Shown here in pieces: positions 1 to 8,952 of a DNA stretch of 64,000 nt. The notes under the pieces were generated by a model. That model was not told where the DNA came from. It saw nothing but the letters and a program-made list of their open reading frames with translations, and did not search any database. The position numbers and the translations under genes were made by a program. Each line of letters opens with the position of its first letter. The first letter of the stretch is position 1. This DNA is from Bin80 sp965116685 (GTDB lineage Bacteria > Bacteroidota > Rhodothermia > Rhodothermales > Bin80). The DNA is taken from positions 620,001 to 684,000 of the forward strand of contig OZ220707.1 in NCBI GenBank assembly GCA_965116685.1, given 5' to 3'.

Positions 1-660
1 GCATCCCACCGTACAGTCTTTCGGGAGGTCCTCCAACATCTCGTCTATCTCCATGGTAAGCTGTTTTTCCAGGCGGCGGCGTTCCTGCTTTGGACGTTCT
101 TCCCCCTTCTTTGGACGCCCACGCTTGCGTTTCTTCGGACCCGATTCCGCCTCTTTTTTCTTCGGAACGGGCTTCTGCCTGGCCTCAATCGCCGTTGAAT
201 CCCGCGAAATATGCCCAACCAGCTCCCCCTCGTATCCTTTCTTGATCAACGCCACATGAATCCGGTTCGGTAACTGCATCTGGGAAAACTCCTTGAATGC
301 ACGCGAGAACGTGGATTCACTTGGCACATCCTGATCACTGGACCAACCACAAATCGACCGAAGTACCTTGTCCATTAGAAGCCGTTCTCGTAACCCAGAC
401 GTCGTTGGGATATTCAAAACCATCTTCGCGATAAACGTCCGAGCAAGGGTCACACGATGCGCCGGCGGGCGTCCTCCATACCGGCCCCTCACTGTACCGC
501 GTAGATGGTCCTCTACACACACCATCTCCAGCACCAGCACCAGAGTCTGGTACCGCTTGGGTAACGAACCCATTTGCGTTTCCAGCCAGGGAAACAGTTC
601 CTGTTGGCAGGTGATATAACACCTTCGTATCTTGTCGGTAAGGGACATGGAAACCTCCAT
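1..660 (-). CDS. IS-B transposase, copy 1, N-terminal part
   Basis: This is a DDE transposase with a DUF772-like N-terminal region, running off the left edge. The frame is open from ATG 660 (alternative ATG 648, residues MSLTDKIRR) to base 1. It contains the first catalytic aspartate in the motif SRDSTAIEA and a basic stretch rich in K, R and P. The alignment with copy 2 has no indel inside the coding part, so nothing visible here breaks it. The second Asp and the Glu lie beyond the window. Whether this copy is interrupted by the same group II intron cannot be seen. Confidence 0.82.
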   Translation of the reverse strand, partial: MEVSMSLTDKIRRCYITCQQELFPWLETQMGSLPKRYQTLVLVLEMVCVEDHLRGTVRGRYGGRPPAHRVTLARTFIAKMVLNIPTTSGLRERLLMDKVLRSICGWSSDQDVPSESTFSRAFKEFSQMQLPNRIHVALIKKGYEGELVGHISRDSTAIEARQKPVPKKKEAESGPKKRKRGRPKKGEERPKQERRRLEKQLTMEIDEMLEDLPKDCTVGC

Positions 661-876
661 CTTTTGTTGGACTTTGGGATGTCCTGAAAATACGAAATTT
701 GGAGGCTTCCACCCCCTTGCTTTTAGAGATTGAGGGCATATTCCCGCGCGTTCAAAAAAAACACGAATCCATGCCCCATCTTGTTCCCCAACCCAGATTC
801 GTCAACGACAACCAACCCCCCAAAAAGTCAAGATTTTTCAAAAAATACCCCGATTCAGAGGTTTTGCAAGAGGCTC
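1..876 (-). mobile_element. IS-B copy 1, partial (cut by window edge)
   Basis: This stretch is nearly identical to 4965-5842 in the same orientation, so it is the transposase-start half of a second copy of the insertion sequence at 2246-5842. It ends at 876 with the same terminal repeat (reading inward GAGCCTCTTGCAAAACCT). The rest of the element, and whether it also carries the intron, lie outside the window. The A-rich run near 750-765 is the only place where I see indels between the copies. Its terminal GGCTC is shared with the left end of the ISL3 element. Confidence 0.9.
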
Positions 877-2191
877 TATTTTGGGTCTGTTTTTGGAGTT
901 CAAATCAAATATTTCATTCACCATGAGTGTACGTATTCAAGATATCAATCGATTGTTAGGGATTCAGTCTCCGTGGGAAGTCTCGGAGATCAAGCAAGAT
1001 GATGCAACGCAGCTGGCTGAGATCCATGTGATTTGTTCGGAGGGTTCGGTACTTCGCTGTCCTGAATGTAACAAAGTTTGTCCTGGCTACGACCATCGTC
1101 TTCGGAAATGGCGTCATACGGATATCTGCGAGTATCAGACGAGTGTGGTTGCGAAAGTTCCTCGGGTGGAGTGTTCGGAGCATGGAATCAAGACGGTTTC
1201 GGTGCCCTGGGCGGATGAGCGCGTGCGTTTTACGACGGCATTTGAAGCGAAGGTCATTCACTGGTTGCTGGATACCACCAGTATTTCAACGGTGGCCTCC
1301 AGGATGGGAGTCAGTTGGACGATGATTGCCAACATTATGGAGCGTGCGGTAAATCGGGGACTGGACCGCAGAAAAGACGAACCCATTGCCCATATCTGTG
1401 TCGATGAGACCTCTTATAAGAAAGGGCACAATTACATTACTGTGGTGTCCAATCCAGACACGGCCACCGTGCTGTATGTCGGGGAGGGTCGGACAATGGC
1501 CAGTTTGAACGGGTATTATGGTGGACGTTCTGCGGAGCAGTTGGACGCCATTGAAAGCGTCAGTATGGATATGTGGCCCGCGTATATCAGTGCCACGAAA
1601 TTGTGGGTTCCCGGCGCGGATAAAAAGATTGCATTTGATCGTTTTCATGTGGCCAAATACATTGGAGATGCCGTGGATAAAGTCCGTCGGCAGGAGAACC
1701 GGGAATTGCGGAAAGAAGAAATCTACGATCTCACTGGAACCAAGTATGATTGGCTGACCAATCCGAAGAATATGTCGACGCGGCAAAAGAAACGATTCAA
1801 CCAGTTAAAGACCAGTTCGCTGAAAACAGCTCGTGCGTGGGCCATCAAGGAATTGTCCCAGAAGTTATGGCATTATGTCCATCCCACATGGGCACTCAAA
1901 GGATGGAAACGATGGCTGTCCTGGGCCATGCGTTGCCAACTGGAACCGATGAAAAAAGCGGCGAAAACCATCAAGAATCATTTGTGGGGGATTATCAATG
2001 CAGTGGTCTTAAAGGTCAGCAATGGCCCCGCCGAGAGCATCAACAGTCGCATCAAATCCGTCAAAATTCGTGCTCGTGGATTCCGAAACAAACAGCGGTT
2101 TACCAATGCAATCTACTTCTATCTCGGCGGACTGGATTTGTATCCAGTAGGCTTCCAAAATCATACTACCCACACGTAAAAGCGAAGAGCC
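872..2191 (+). mobile_element. ISL3-family insertion sequence
   Basis: The element encloses an ISL3 transposase. Its right end, read inward, starts GGCTCTTCGCTTTTACG, typical of ISL3 termini. The left end starts GGCTCTATTTTGGG and shares its GGCTC with the outer end of IS-B copy 1. At about 1.32 kb it matches the family size. I see no 8-bp target duplication, so one boundary has probably been rearranged. Bases 2192-2233 beyond it belong to the 3' side of the IS1380 remnant. Confidence 0.65.
923..2179 (+). CDS. ISL3 family transposase
   Basis: The 418-residue transposase appears intact. An N-terminal zinc-ribbon-like segment with CPECNKVCPGY is followed by a helix-turn-helix-like region. The DDE core has Asp in VDETSYKKGHNY, Asp in SMDMWPAY and Glu in NGPAESINSRIK, as in the ISL3 family. 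ATG 923 is preferred over the upstream alternative start at 881 because family proteins begin close to the MSVRIQDI sequence. The gene fills its element with about 50 bp of 5' leader. It moves its own element by a DDE mechanism and is probably functional as a protein. Confidence 0.9.
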   Translation: MSVRIQDINRLLGIQSPWEVSEIKQDDATQLAEIHVICSEGSVLRCPECNKVCPGYDHRLRKWRHTDICEYQTSVVAKVPRVECSEHGIKTVSVPWADERVRFTTAFEAKVIHWLLDTTSISTVASRMGVSWTMIANIMERAVNRGLDRRKDEPIAHICVDETSYKKGHNYITVVSNPDTATVLYVGEGRTMASLNGYYGGRSAEQLDAIESVSMDMWPAYISATKLWVPGADKKIAFDRFHVAKYIGDAVDKVRRQENRELRKEEIYDLTGTKYDWLTNPKNMSTRQKKRFNQLKTSSLKTARAWAIKELSQKLWHYVHPTWALKGWKRWLSWAMRCQLEPMKKAAKTIKNHLWGIINAVVLKVSNGPAESINSRIKSVKIRARGFRNKQRFTNAIYFYLGGLDLYPVGFQNHTTHT

Positions 2192-2550
2192 TTGGGGCTA
2201 AGGTTACCGTCAAGTCTTCGGTCGGTTTTTCAGTCAATGTTTAACGAGCCTCTTGCAAAACCTAACTCCATGAATTTTTATTGGGCATAAGCATCTGCTA
2301 CAGGCTACAGGCTACAGGCTACAGGCTACAGGCTACAGGCTACAGGCTACAATTTGGCATTCTTTTTGTTCCCAAGTGAGCATAAGATGGCAAAATAGGC
2401 GTTTGGGGGGGTAAGTCACCACCGATTTGCCCCCCATGACGTCTTCATCTGGCGAATTTTGGCCACGGTCCGTGCAGATTTCCCACACCAATCCTACGGT
2501 CTGATCTCTCAGACCCCCATCTTCTGTTCACGAACCCCGAGTGATCCCGT
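2192..2550. other. Non-coding: IS1380 3' flank and left end of IS-B copy 2
   Basis: Bases 2234-2242 encode, on the minus strand, the last codons (K, H, stop) of the interrupted IS1380 transposase. TAAC at 2242-2245 is one target duplication of IS-B copy 2, and its terminal repeat starts at 2246. The rest, up to the transposase stop at 2551, is the 3' non-coding region of the element. It carries the 7-bp tandem repeat at 2297-2350. Confidence 0.7.
2297..2350. repeat. 7-bp tandem repeat (GCTACAG)x7.7
   Basis: Seven perfect copies plus a partial copy of GCTACAG lie in the 3' non-coding end of IS-B copy 2, about 50 bp inside its terminus. There are no spacers, so it is a simple microsatellite-type array and not CRISPR. 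It is read as CTGTAGC on the transposase strand. The equivalent part of copy 1 is outside the window. Confidence 0.95.
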
Positions 2551-2818
2551 TTATTGGATCATTCGGAGCATTTGGTCCACCGTGAGCACTAAAACTCCGA
2601 ACATCAGGTGACACATCACCTTCTCGTGCCCACGCACCCGAAGATTTCGTCCTCCAAACTCGTCCTTGAGTCGACCAAAGGCCCGCTCCACCGTGGAACG
2701 TTCCCGGTAGCGGACGCGCTCAGCAGGAACGAACCCGGCGTTGCGGCGCGCCTTTTGCTCCCGTTCATGCGCCGCCTTTTGCTTGCGCGGATTCGGATCA
2801 ATGATCGGCACAATCGCG
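2551..2818 (-). CDS. IS-B transposase, 3' exon (C-terminal part)
   Basis: This is the downstream exon of the transposase whose 5' exon is 4732-5624. Joining base 4732 to base 2818 completes an Arg codon (CG + C) and continues in frame as A-I-V-P-I-I-D-P-N-P-R. The exon carries STVERAFGRLKDE, whose glutamate is expected to be the third DDE residue. Without removal of the intron the transposase would lack this catalytic residue. The spliced product would be 386 residues. A GTG at 2811 could start a short fragment, but that would not make an enzyme. Confidence 0.85.
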
Positions 2819-4731
2819 GTAGGGACCCAGGTTTCCCTGGGCCCCCCGCACAGATCCGGACGAGCGCGTTAACGCATCCGGCTCCTCCCTTGGGTTGCAT
2901 CGACATGCCTAACGGTCATTCGTCTTGTCGGCCAGTCGTGGCGAATGGTCAGTTTCGGCCAATAGCGTTCTATTAACGCATACAGTTGCTCCCAGGTCGT
3001 TCGATCCCGTTGGGATCGGCGACGTAGTACGCGCAACCAAATTCGTTTTAGACGATCATAGCACCTCTGTAGATACGGCATACTCAATGGTACCGCGTAA
3101 TAATTCAGCCACCCATTGAGCACCTGTCCAAGCCATTTCCCCGTTTGATGCACCGAATGGTGCATCCGTTTCCGAAGCTCCACATAAATACGCATCACAA
3201 AGCGCGCCATGCGCTTCGCAATTGGCTTGCGACCTAACCCAAAACGCCCCTTCCGTGTCTTACGACAATAGTGTGTAAAACCCAGAAAGTCAAACGTCTT
3301 GGGACGGCTTTCTCTACGCTTCTTACAGCCTTCTTCTGCAAAACGTCCAAACTCTATGAGACGGGTTTTGTCAGGGTGCAGGCTTAAACCGAATTTCTCC
3401 AGCCGAGCCCGAAGATCTTGTAGAAAACGTTCTGCCGCCGCCTTGTACTGGAAACAGACCACGAAATCGTCCGCATATCGGACGATGTACGACTCCCCGC
3501 CAATGTTTCGTGATTTGCGCTGGACTCTAAACCATAGATCCAGCACATAGTGAAGATAGATGTTCGCCAGGATTGGTGAGATGACTGCACCTTGTGGCGT
3601 ACCCAGCTCGCTGTCCCGTAAACTTCCATCCTCCATCACCCCCGCCTTTAGAAACTTCATGATGATCCGTAATACTCGCTCGTCTCCGATCCGGTGTCGA
3701 AGAAAGCGCATGAGCCACTTCTGATCTACCTGATCAAAGAATTTGCGAATGTCCGCATCTACCACGAAATTTACTTTCCGGCGTTCGATCACATACGCTA
3801 AGGCATCCAAAGCATCATGGGCACTGCGCCCCGGCCTGAATCCATAGCTGAACCCGCAGAACTCATTTTCATAAATGGGCTCTAAAATACATTTTACCAT
3901 CGCGGTCTGGACGATCTTATCCTCCAAAGCTGCGATCCCGAGCGGTCGTGTGCCCCCATCAGGCTTGGGTATATTTACCCGTCTGCTGGGGGTCGCTCGA
4001 AACGATCCACGGTGTACTCGTGTGCAGAGATCCGCAAGGTTGCGGTCCAAGTCCACGCTATACTCCTCCCACGTCACGTTGTCCACCCCAGGTGACGCTT
4101 CTCGCTTTAATGCGAAAAACGCCGCCGTCAGTGATTTCACGCTGATGTGGTGCAAGAGCGTTGTAAGTTTCTCCTTCGGGTTCCGTTGTACGACTTCCCG
4201 TATCCGCTCAATCCCCTGGTGCACACTTGCCCATTTCTGCGCATGGTGTGTGGTAGGATCTCCCAGATTCCCCTCGGGTAGAGACCTTCGCTCCAACAGC
4301 TCCGCAGATGGTTCCTTGTTCGCTGTCCTCATTGCTACTATGTCTCTATCTGACTTCTCCATCCCGTCTATCTTAGGCTATGGCGTCTTCCGCCTTCTCT
4401 AAGCAATCCTGTACGACTACAGGATAAGATGGAGACCTCCCAGGTCCCGACAAAATGCGTACGTATGTCCATGAGTTCTTTGACACCGTGAGCCCGTAAT
4501 CCGTCTCACCATGACGATGGATTACGTGTTGCCTTCGACTGGGACGACCGCCTCGGCGACTCAAATAATAACGATTTCGATGCTCGATAGCTCCGGCCAT
4601 ACGCACCTCTGCCGACGCTTCGTCGTGACCCTCGCGGGGCACAACGCACGGCTCGAGGAAGTATGTGATTGGTTGCATCTTCATACTACGGGACTTCCAC
4701 CCGCTACATTTTACCAGTTAGCCTGGCGCAC
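2819..4731 (-). mobile_element. Group II intron, complete
   Basis: The 5' end at 4731 reads GTGCGCCAGGC, matching the group II GUGYG start. It is followed by the family-typical GGGTGGAAGTCCC. The 3' end at 2819 reads CCCTAC. Domain V (about 2884-2848) starts GAGCCGGATGCG, pairs with the downstream GTCCGGATC arm and contains the AGC triad. It overlaps the last codons of the maturase. Domain VI is the hairpin GGGCCCAGG-GAAA-CCTGGGTCCC. The intron lies in the sense orientation of the transposase, and excision restores the host frame. The subclass was not determined; it follows no terminator, so class C is unlikely. Confidence 0.88.
2869..4362 (-). CDS. ltrA: Group II intron reverse transcriptase/maturase
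   Basis: The 497-residue protein helps the intron RNA fold and splice, and copies it into DNA during retrohoming. Reverse-transcriptase blocks are visible: IPKPDGGTRPLGI, GFRPGRSAHDAL, the GTPQGAVISPILANIYL block and the catalytic YADD in YIVRYADDFVV. The maturase (domain X) region around GKWLGQVLNGWLNYYAVP follows. The C-terminus is short and shows no HNH endonuclease domain, so retrohoming would need another primer source, such as the replication fork. The last codons (QGRSRMR, stop) overlap RNA domain V. The frame is intact. Confidence 0.93.
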   Translation of the reverse strand: MEKSDRDIVAMRTANKEPSAELLERRSLPEGNLGDPTTHHAQKWASVHQGIERIREVVQRNPKEKLTTLLHHISVKSLTAAFFALKREASPGVDNVTWEEYSVDLDRNLADLCTRVHRGSFRATPSRRVNIPKPDGGTRPLGIAALEDKIVQTAMVKCILEPIYENEFCGFSYGFRPGRSAHDALDALAYVIERRKVNFVVDADIRKFFDQVDQKWLMRFLRHRIGDERVLRIIMKFLKAGVMEDGSLRDSELGTPQGAVISPILANIYLHYVLDLWFRVQRKSRNIGGESYIVRYADDFVVCFQYKAAAERFLQDLRARLEKFGLSLHPDKTRLIEFGRFAEEGCKKRRESRPKTFDFLGFTHYCRKTRKGRFGLGRKPIAKRMARFVMRIYVELRKRMHHSVHQTGKWLGQVLNGWLNYYAVPLSMPYLQRCYDRLKRIWLRVLRRRSQRDRTTWEQLYALIERYWPKLTIRHDWPTRRMTVRHVDATQGRSRMR

Positions 4732-5624
4732 CGCCCCGAGTTTTCACTCTGTGCGTACACCTCTTTCGCGTCATACGCACTGTCCATGAGATCATAACAA
4801 TGTGTCACCCGCTGTTCCGTTATTCTTGCTAATGGAATCGCCACTTGGCTATCGTGCACAGACGCAGAAGTCACCACACAGCTAATCGGAATCCCACCGT
4901 CCGCCGTATCCATGTGCAGCTTAAATCCCGTCCATTTATGCGTATGTCCCTTCGCATTGCGTTTGCATCCCACCGTACAGTCTTTCGGGAGGTCCTCCAA
5001 CATCTCATCCATCTCCATGGTAAGCTGTTTTTCCATGCGGCGGCGCTCCTGCTTTGGACGTTCTTCCCCCTTCTTCGGACGCCCACGCTTGCGTTTCTTC
5101 GGAGCCGATTCCGCCTCTTTTTTCTTCGGAACGGGCTTCTGCCTGGCCTCAATCGCCGTCGAATCCCGCGAAATATGCCCAACCAGCTCCCCCTCGTATC
5201 CTTTTTTGATCAACGCCATATGAATCCGGTTCGGTAACTGCATCTGGGAAAACTCCTTGAATGCACGCGAGAACGTGGATTCACTTGGCACATCCTGATC
5301 ACTGGACCAACCACAAATGGACCGAAGCACCTTGTCCATTAGAAGCCGTTCTCGTAACCCAGACGTCGTTGGGATATTCAACACCATCTTCGCGATAAAC
5401 GTCCGAGCAAGGGTCACACGATGGGCCGGCGGGCGTCCTCCATACCGGCCCCTCACTCTACCGCGTAGATGGTCCTCTACACACACCATCTCCAGCACCA
5501 GCACCAGAGTCTGGTACCGCTTGGGTAACGAACCCATTTGCGTTTCCAACCAGGGGAACAGTTCCTGTTGGCAGGTGATATAACACCTTCGTATCTTGTC
5601 GGTAAGGGACATGGAAACCTCCAT
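4732..5624 (-). CDS. IS-B transposase, 5' exon (N-terminal part)
   Basis: The exon runs from ATG 5624 (MEVSMSLTDK; alternative ATG 5612) to the 5' splice site and gives 297 codons plus two bases. It has the DUF772-like N-terminal region, Asp in SRDSTAIEA, a lysine/arginine-rich stretch (KKRKRGRPKKGE) and the second Asp in DLMDSAYDAKEV. Unspliced, the frame runs 28 bases into the intron and stops at 4704 after CARLTGKM. There is no stop between this ORF and the upstream IS1380 remnant, so a 714-codon chimeric frame exists from 6848. I treat that as accidental. Confidence 0.87.
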
Positions 5625-5843
5625 CTTTTGTTGGACTTTAGGATGTCCTGAAAATACGAAATTTGGAGGCTTCCACCCCCTTGCTTTTAGAGATTGAGGG
5701 CATATTCCCACGCGCTCAAAAAAAAAACGCGGATCCATGCCCCATCTTGTTCCCCAACCCAGATTCGTCAACGACAACCAAACCCCAAAAAAGTCAAGGT
5801 TTTTCAAAAAATACCCCGATTCAGAGGTTTTGCAAGAGGCTCT

Positions 5844-6848
5844 AACGACAATTCGTTTGACGCAGGGCGCCGGTGGAGTCTGTTCAGACGATGGCGTCTC
5901 ATCCAACGGTGGAGGCGGGCTATGCAAGTTGCATCGACTGATGTGAAGAAGCTGGTAGGCCAGCATGTACACCTGGAGGCGCACATCATTCTCCGCGCCG
6001 ACCTTCGCATCGGGATCCACTTCGTATCTACGCTCAATCGGTCTCTGACGGTAATGCGACTTGGGACGTGGAGAGGACGACAATGATGCGCTGCAGGCGA
6101 TTTTTATCTCGCCCTGATGCATCTCCGCCTTCCCGCGTTGACGGTACATGGGAACCAATGTCTGCCCTGGATACATCTTCGCGTCAAGATTGGTCACCAA
6201 AAAATAGACCCTGTCATATAGCTCTCCCGGGCGCGACTTGATCACCAATACCACCCGACGAGTACATTCCCACGACTTCGCACCATAGGTCAATTCAATG
6301 CAGGTCATATCCTCCAACGGGCGATCCTTCACGTACTTTGCGGCCATCTGCTCCAGTGTCTTGTTCTTGCGTAGACGCATGACATAGCCAATATTTTCGG
6401 TCTCCAGTCGTGTACACAACGCACCACTATTGAAGCCGGCGTCCATACGGACAATGACCTGGTCGGCGACATGCTGGCGCACCGCATGGGCGATGGGAAC
6501 GATGAAGTCCTCGCAATCGGTGACCTCGCGCTGAGTTCCCGGACGCAATTGCGCCCCGAGCACATCCCCACTCTCCCCGCACGAAGCAATCAGGGGAAGG
6601 AAGATGGTCCGCTTATAATGCCCATGATACTTGCTGCTAAGCTGGTTGCCGTGTGCATCCACGGGCATCGCATCCACATCAATGACCACTTCATCGCGCC
6701 GCCGTCCACCGTTTTGGACCAGCATATGCTCCATCCCCACCTTCAGAAGCCCTGCCTTCAAGTGAACCAGATTCTGTACCATGCCCAGCAGACCCACCAA
6801 GCGGGACATGGTCGGCTGCGATGCCAACGTACGATCCGACTCCCCCAT
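5844..6848 (-). pseudogene. IS1380 family transposase, N-terminally truncated and interrupted
   Basis: The translation ESDRTLASQPTMSRL, then DVDAMPVDAHGNQ, IVRMDAGFNSGALC and RGKAEMHQGEIK is typical of IS1380 transposases, with the DDE residues in the last three motifs. The first ~90 residues of the family are missing here; a related N-terminal piece lies at 8749-8952. The C-terminus was cut three codons before its stop by IS-B: on the far side of that element, bases 2234-2242 supply K, H and TGA. It now reads in frame into IS-B. Confidence 0.85.
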
Positions 6849-6855
6849 CCCCCTG

Positions 6856-7156
6856 TATCTTATAGGTGATGTTTAACTGAGTCCAATTTTGTAAAATCAT
6901 AAATAAAAAATCGGCAGTATAGCTGGATGTTTTGAGTTGCTATACGGTCGGGTTTTTCAGATTTACAAAACAACAGCTTTTGTTTTGCATCATGTAAATG
7001 CGGGTAACTCCCTGGGAGCAACCAAATTGCCCCCTGCGTCTTGAACGCCTGAGTCGGATCTGTGCCCCAGGGAGTACCGCAATCCTCTTTTTCTGCGGAG
7101 ATCTAGACCTCTATCCACAATATTCGCGGTAGAACCACCTTAAAGATACTCAAATC
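6856..7156 (+). other. Non-coding left end of the IS110-like element, with a long hairpin
   Basis: There is no convincing ORF. An inverted repeat, GGTAACTCCCTGGG at 7003-7016 and CCCAGGGAGTACC at 7066-7078, encloses a 49-base internal segment. IS110-group elements are known to encode a structured bridge RNA in the non-coding end upstream of the recombinase, so this hairpin may be a relic of one (inference). The left border of the IS110 element is not visible. Confidence 0.4.
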
Positions 7157-8427
7157 ATGTCTATGAAATCTAGATTCACCATCCTTATTGGTGTTGACTG
7201 GGGTTCTCAGTTTCACCAAGTCTGCATCCTGACCTTGGAGGGCATTCTTCAAGGTGAGAAGGTGTTTTCTCATTCTGGAGAAGGCCTCCAATAGCTGGCA
7301 GATTGGATCCTTGACCGCGCAGGCTGCGCTGCAGATAAGATTGCAGTCGGCATTGAGGTTCCGCACGGTCCCGTTGTGGACACTCTGTTGGAGCGAGGGT
7401 TTCACGTCTTTTCCATCAATCCCAAACAAGCAGACCGATTTCGAGATCGGTTATCGCCGGCAGGGGCCAAAGATGACCGCCGAGATGCCCGCGTCATCGC
7501 CGATGCTCTCCGGACTGATATAGGATGCTTTCGGGAACTGGATCCAATGGATCCCAAGATTGTCCAGCTGCGTGAGTGGTCACGGATGAACCAGGAACTG
7601 ACGAACCAGCGTACTCGCCTCACCCACCAGATCCGAACCCAATTCTGGCGTTATTTCCCACAGTTCCTCACGCTCGGGTTTGCATTGTATTCGCCAGCGC
7701 TCCGAGACCTCTGGAAACTCATTCTCACGCCTAGCGTGCTCGCCGGGTTCATCTTAGTTCTGTGGAAAAGGTGCTGAAAAAACACCGTATACGGCGTTTG
7801 AATGCGGAGCAGGTTCTAACCCACCTGTGAACCCAACCCATCCGCGTTGCAGCTGGTATCGTTGAGGCGGCAACGGCCAGCATCCGAATTCATCTGCAGC
7901 AGCTTGAACTGCTTGAACGGCAGATCAGCGAAGCGAAACAAGCCATGAAAACGATCCTTGATTCGCTCAACGATGCTCAGAGTCCAGCTACTTCAAACTG
8001 CGCTTTGAACCAAGAGAAGAAAACATCCTCCGAGGAAAAAACTTTGAGCGATGTGGAGATCCTGTTATCCATTCCAGGCATGGGACCAACGGTCCTGGCT
8101 GCGCTCATCTCGGAGGCCTATGGATTGCTCAGTGAGCAAGACGATTGAGCCCTACGATGTTTGTGTGGGGTGGCACCCGTGACGAAACGTTCTGGAAAAT
8201 CGTGGAAGGTCGTTCGAAGAAAAGCCTGCCAAGCCCGCTTGGGTAATGCAGTATACCACTGGAGCAGAGTGGCCATTCAGCATGATCGCATCAGCAGAGC
8301 AAAGTACGATGCCCTACGTAAGCGAGAACATAGCCACGGCCGAGCTCTGCGATCCGTTGCTGATCGACTCTTGGCCATCGCCTGTGTGATGCTTCGCGAC
8401 CGGACACTCTTTAGACCCCAGTCGTAG
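7157..8427 (+). pseudogene. IS110 family (DEDD) recombinase, decayed
   Basis: The N-terminal DEDD part reads GVDWGSQFHQVCI, then IEVPHGPVVDTL and AKDDRRDARVIADAL. The C-terminal Transposase_20-like part reads LLSIPGMGPTVLAALISEAYG, then CGVAPVTKRSGKS. The frame is broken by TAG at 7292-7294, a frameshift at about 7740-7760, TGA at 7828-7830 and TGA at 8146-8148 (probably a former Trp codon). Otherwise the alignment runs the full length to the stop near 8427. It cannot make an active recombinase. It lies between the two IS1380 pieces and may be what first split that gene. Confidence 0.88.
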
Positions 8428-8748
8428 AACCGCCGCCTAATGAATTGCTCCACCAATTGTCCTCAGGTTCAGAAGAACTCATGGCGATGGAATGAAAAAA
8501 TCAAGAAAGAACGGTGCGGAAATCACAGATTTCAACGAAAAATTTCGCCGGCAAACCCCGTAAGTATCACTTAATGAGACAGATTCTCGAAAAAATGTAA
8601 AATAAATCGAAATTAACCCGTTTTAGATTTGGTAAAATGGTAGGGAGTCCGACTCGTACTGGTGGACACACCAAAGGCCGCATCCCGACTGAGTGCATCC
8701 GTCCACAACGAACTCCAGCCCTGCATTAACTGAAGCAGCCACTGTGTA
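8428..8748. other. Non-coding stretch between IS110 and IS1380 remnants
   Basis: This is probably the 3' non-coding end of the IS110 element followed by decayed IS1380 sequence. The minus-strand frame continues open to 8623 but no longer resembles the IS1380 family beyond about 8749. No other structure was recognised. Confidence 0.4.
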
Positions 8749-8952
8749 TTCAAACAAAGGATCGTGGGTACGATGTGGATCCCGAGGATCGTGCAGTCGA
8801 TCGGTCAAAAAGTCCAGGATTCCGGTTCGATCAATCACCGGCCGCAACAAGAATGCGCCTGCGTCCGAGGTCGTATGGTTGCAACTAGACGATTTGATCC
8901 GAATTGACTGGTTGAAGGGAAGCACAAAAAGAGGCGCAGAAGACTGGGACAT
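8749..8952 (-). pseudogene. IS1380 family transposase, N-terminal remnant
   Basis: From ATG 8952 the frame gives a piece like the N-terminus of IS1380 transposases: TSDAGAFLLRPVIDRTG, then LTDRLHDPRDPHRTHDPLFE. Similarity stops after about 68 residues although the frame stays open to 8623. Together with 5844-6848 it would cover most of an IS1380 transposase, with roughly 30-40 residues missing at the junction where the IS110 remnant now lies. Whether both pieces come from one original gene is inference, supported by strand and order. Confidence 0.65.

Larger units (their letters stand above)
2246..5842 (-). mobile_element. IS-B copy 2: complete DDE insertion sequence carrying a group II intron
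   Basis: The ends are perfect 18-bp inverted repeats (GAGCCTCTTGCAAAACCT). The flanks TAAC at 2242-2245 and TAAC at 5843-5846 form a 4-bp target duplication. The length is 3597 bp, of which 1913 bp is the group II intron, leaving an ordinary 1.68-kb insertion sequence. The transposase (DUF772-like N-terminus, DDE) resembles the IS5/IS1182 group. I cannot assign the family with certainty. It inserted within the last codons of an IS1380 transposase. Confidence 0.9.

Noticed and set aside
335..739. A 134-codon minus-strand frame inside IS-B copy 1
   Set aside because: It is out of phase with the transposase, which is open through the same bases to the window edge; it has no recognisable domain.
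2297..2350. Array that could be mistaken for CRISPR
   Set aside because: The repeat is only 7 bp and has no spacers; it is a microsatellite.
4704..6848. A single 714-residue transposase
   Set aside because: It joins two different families at a demonstrable insertion site with target duplications, and lacks the last IS-B exon.
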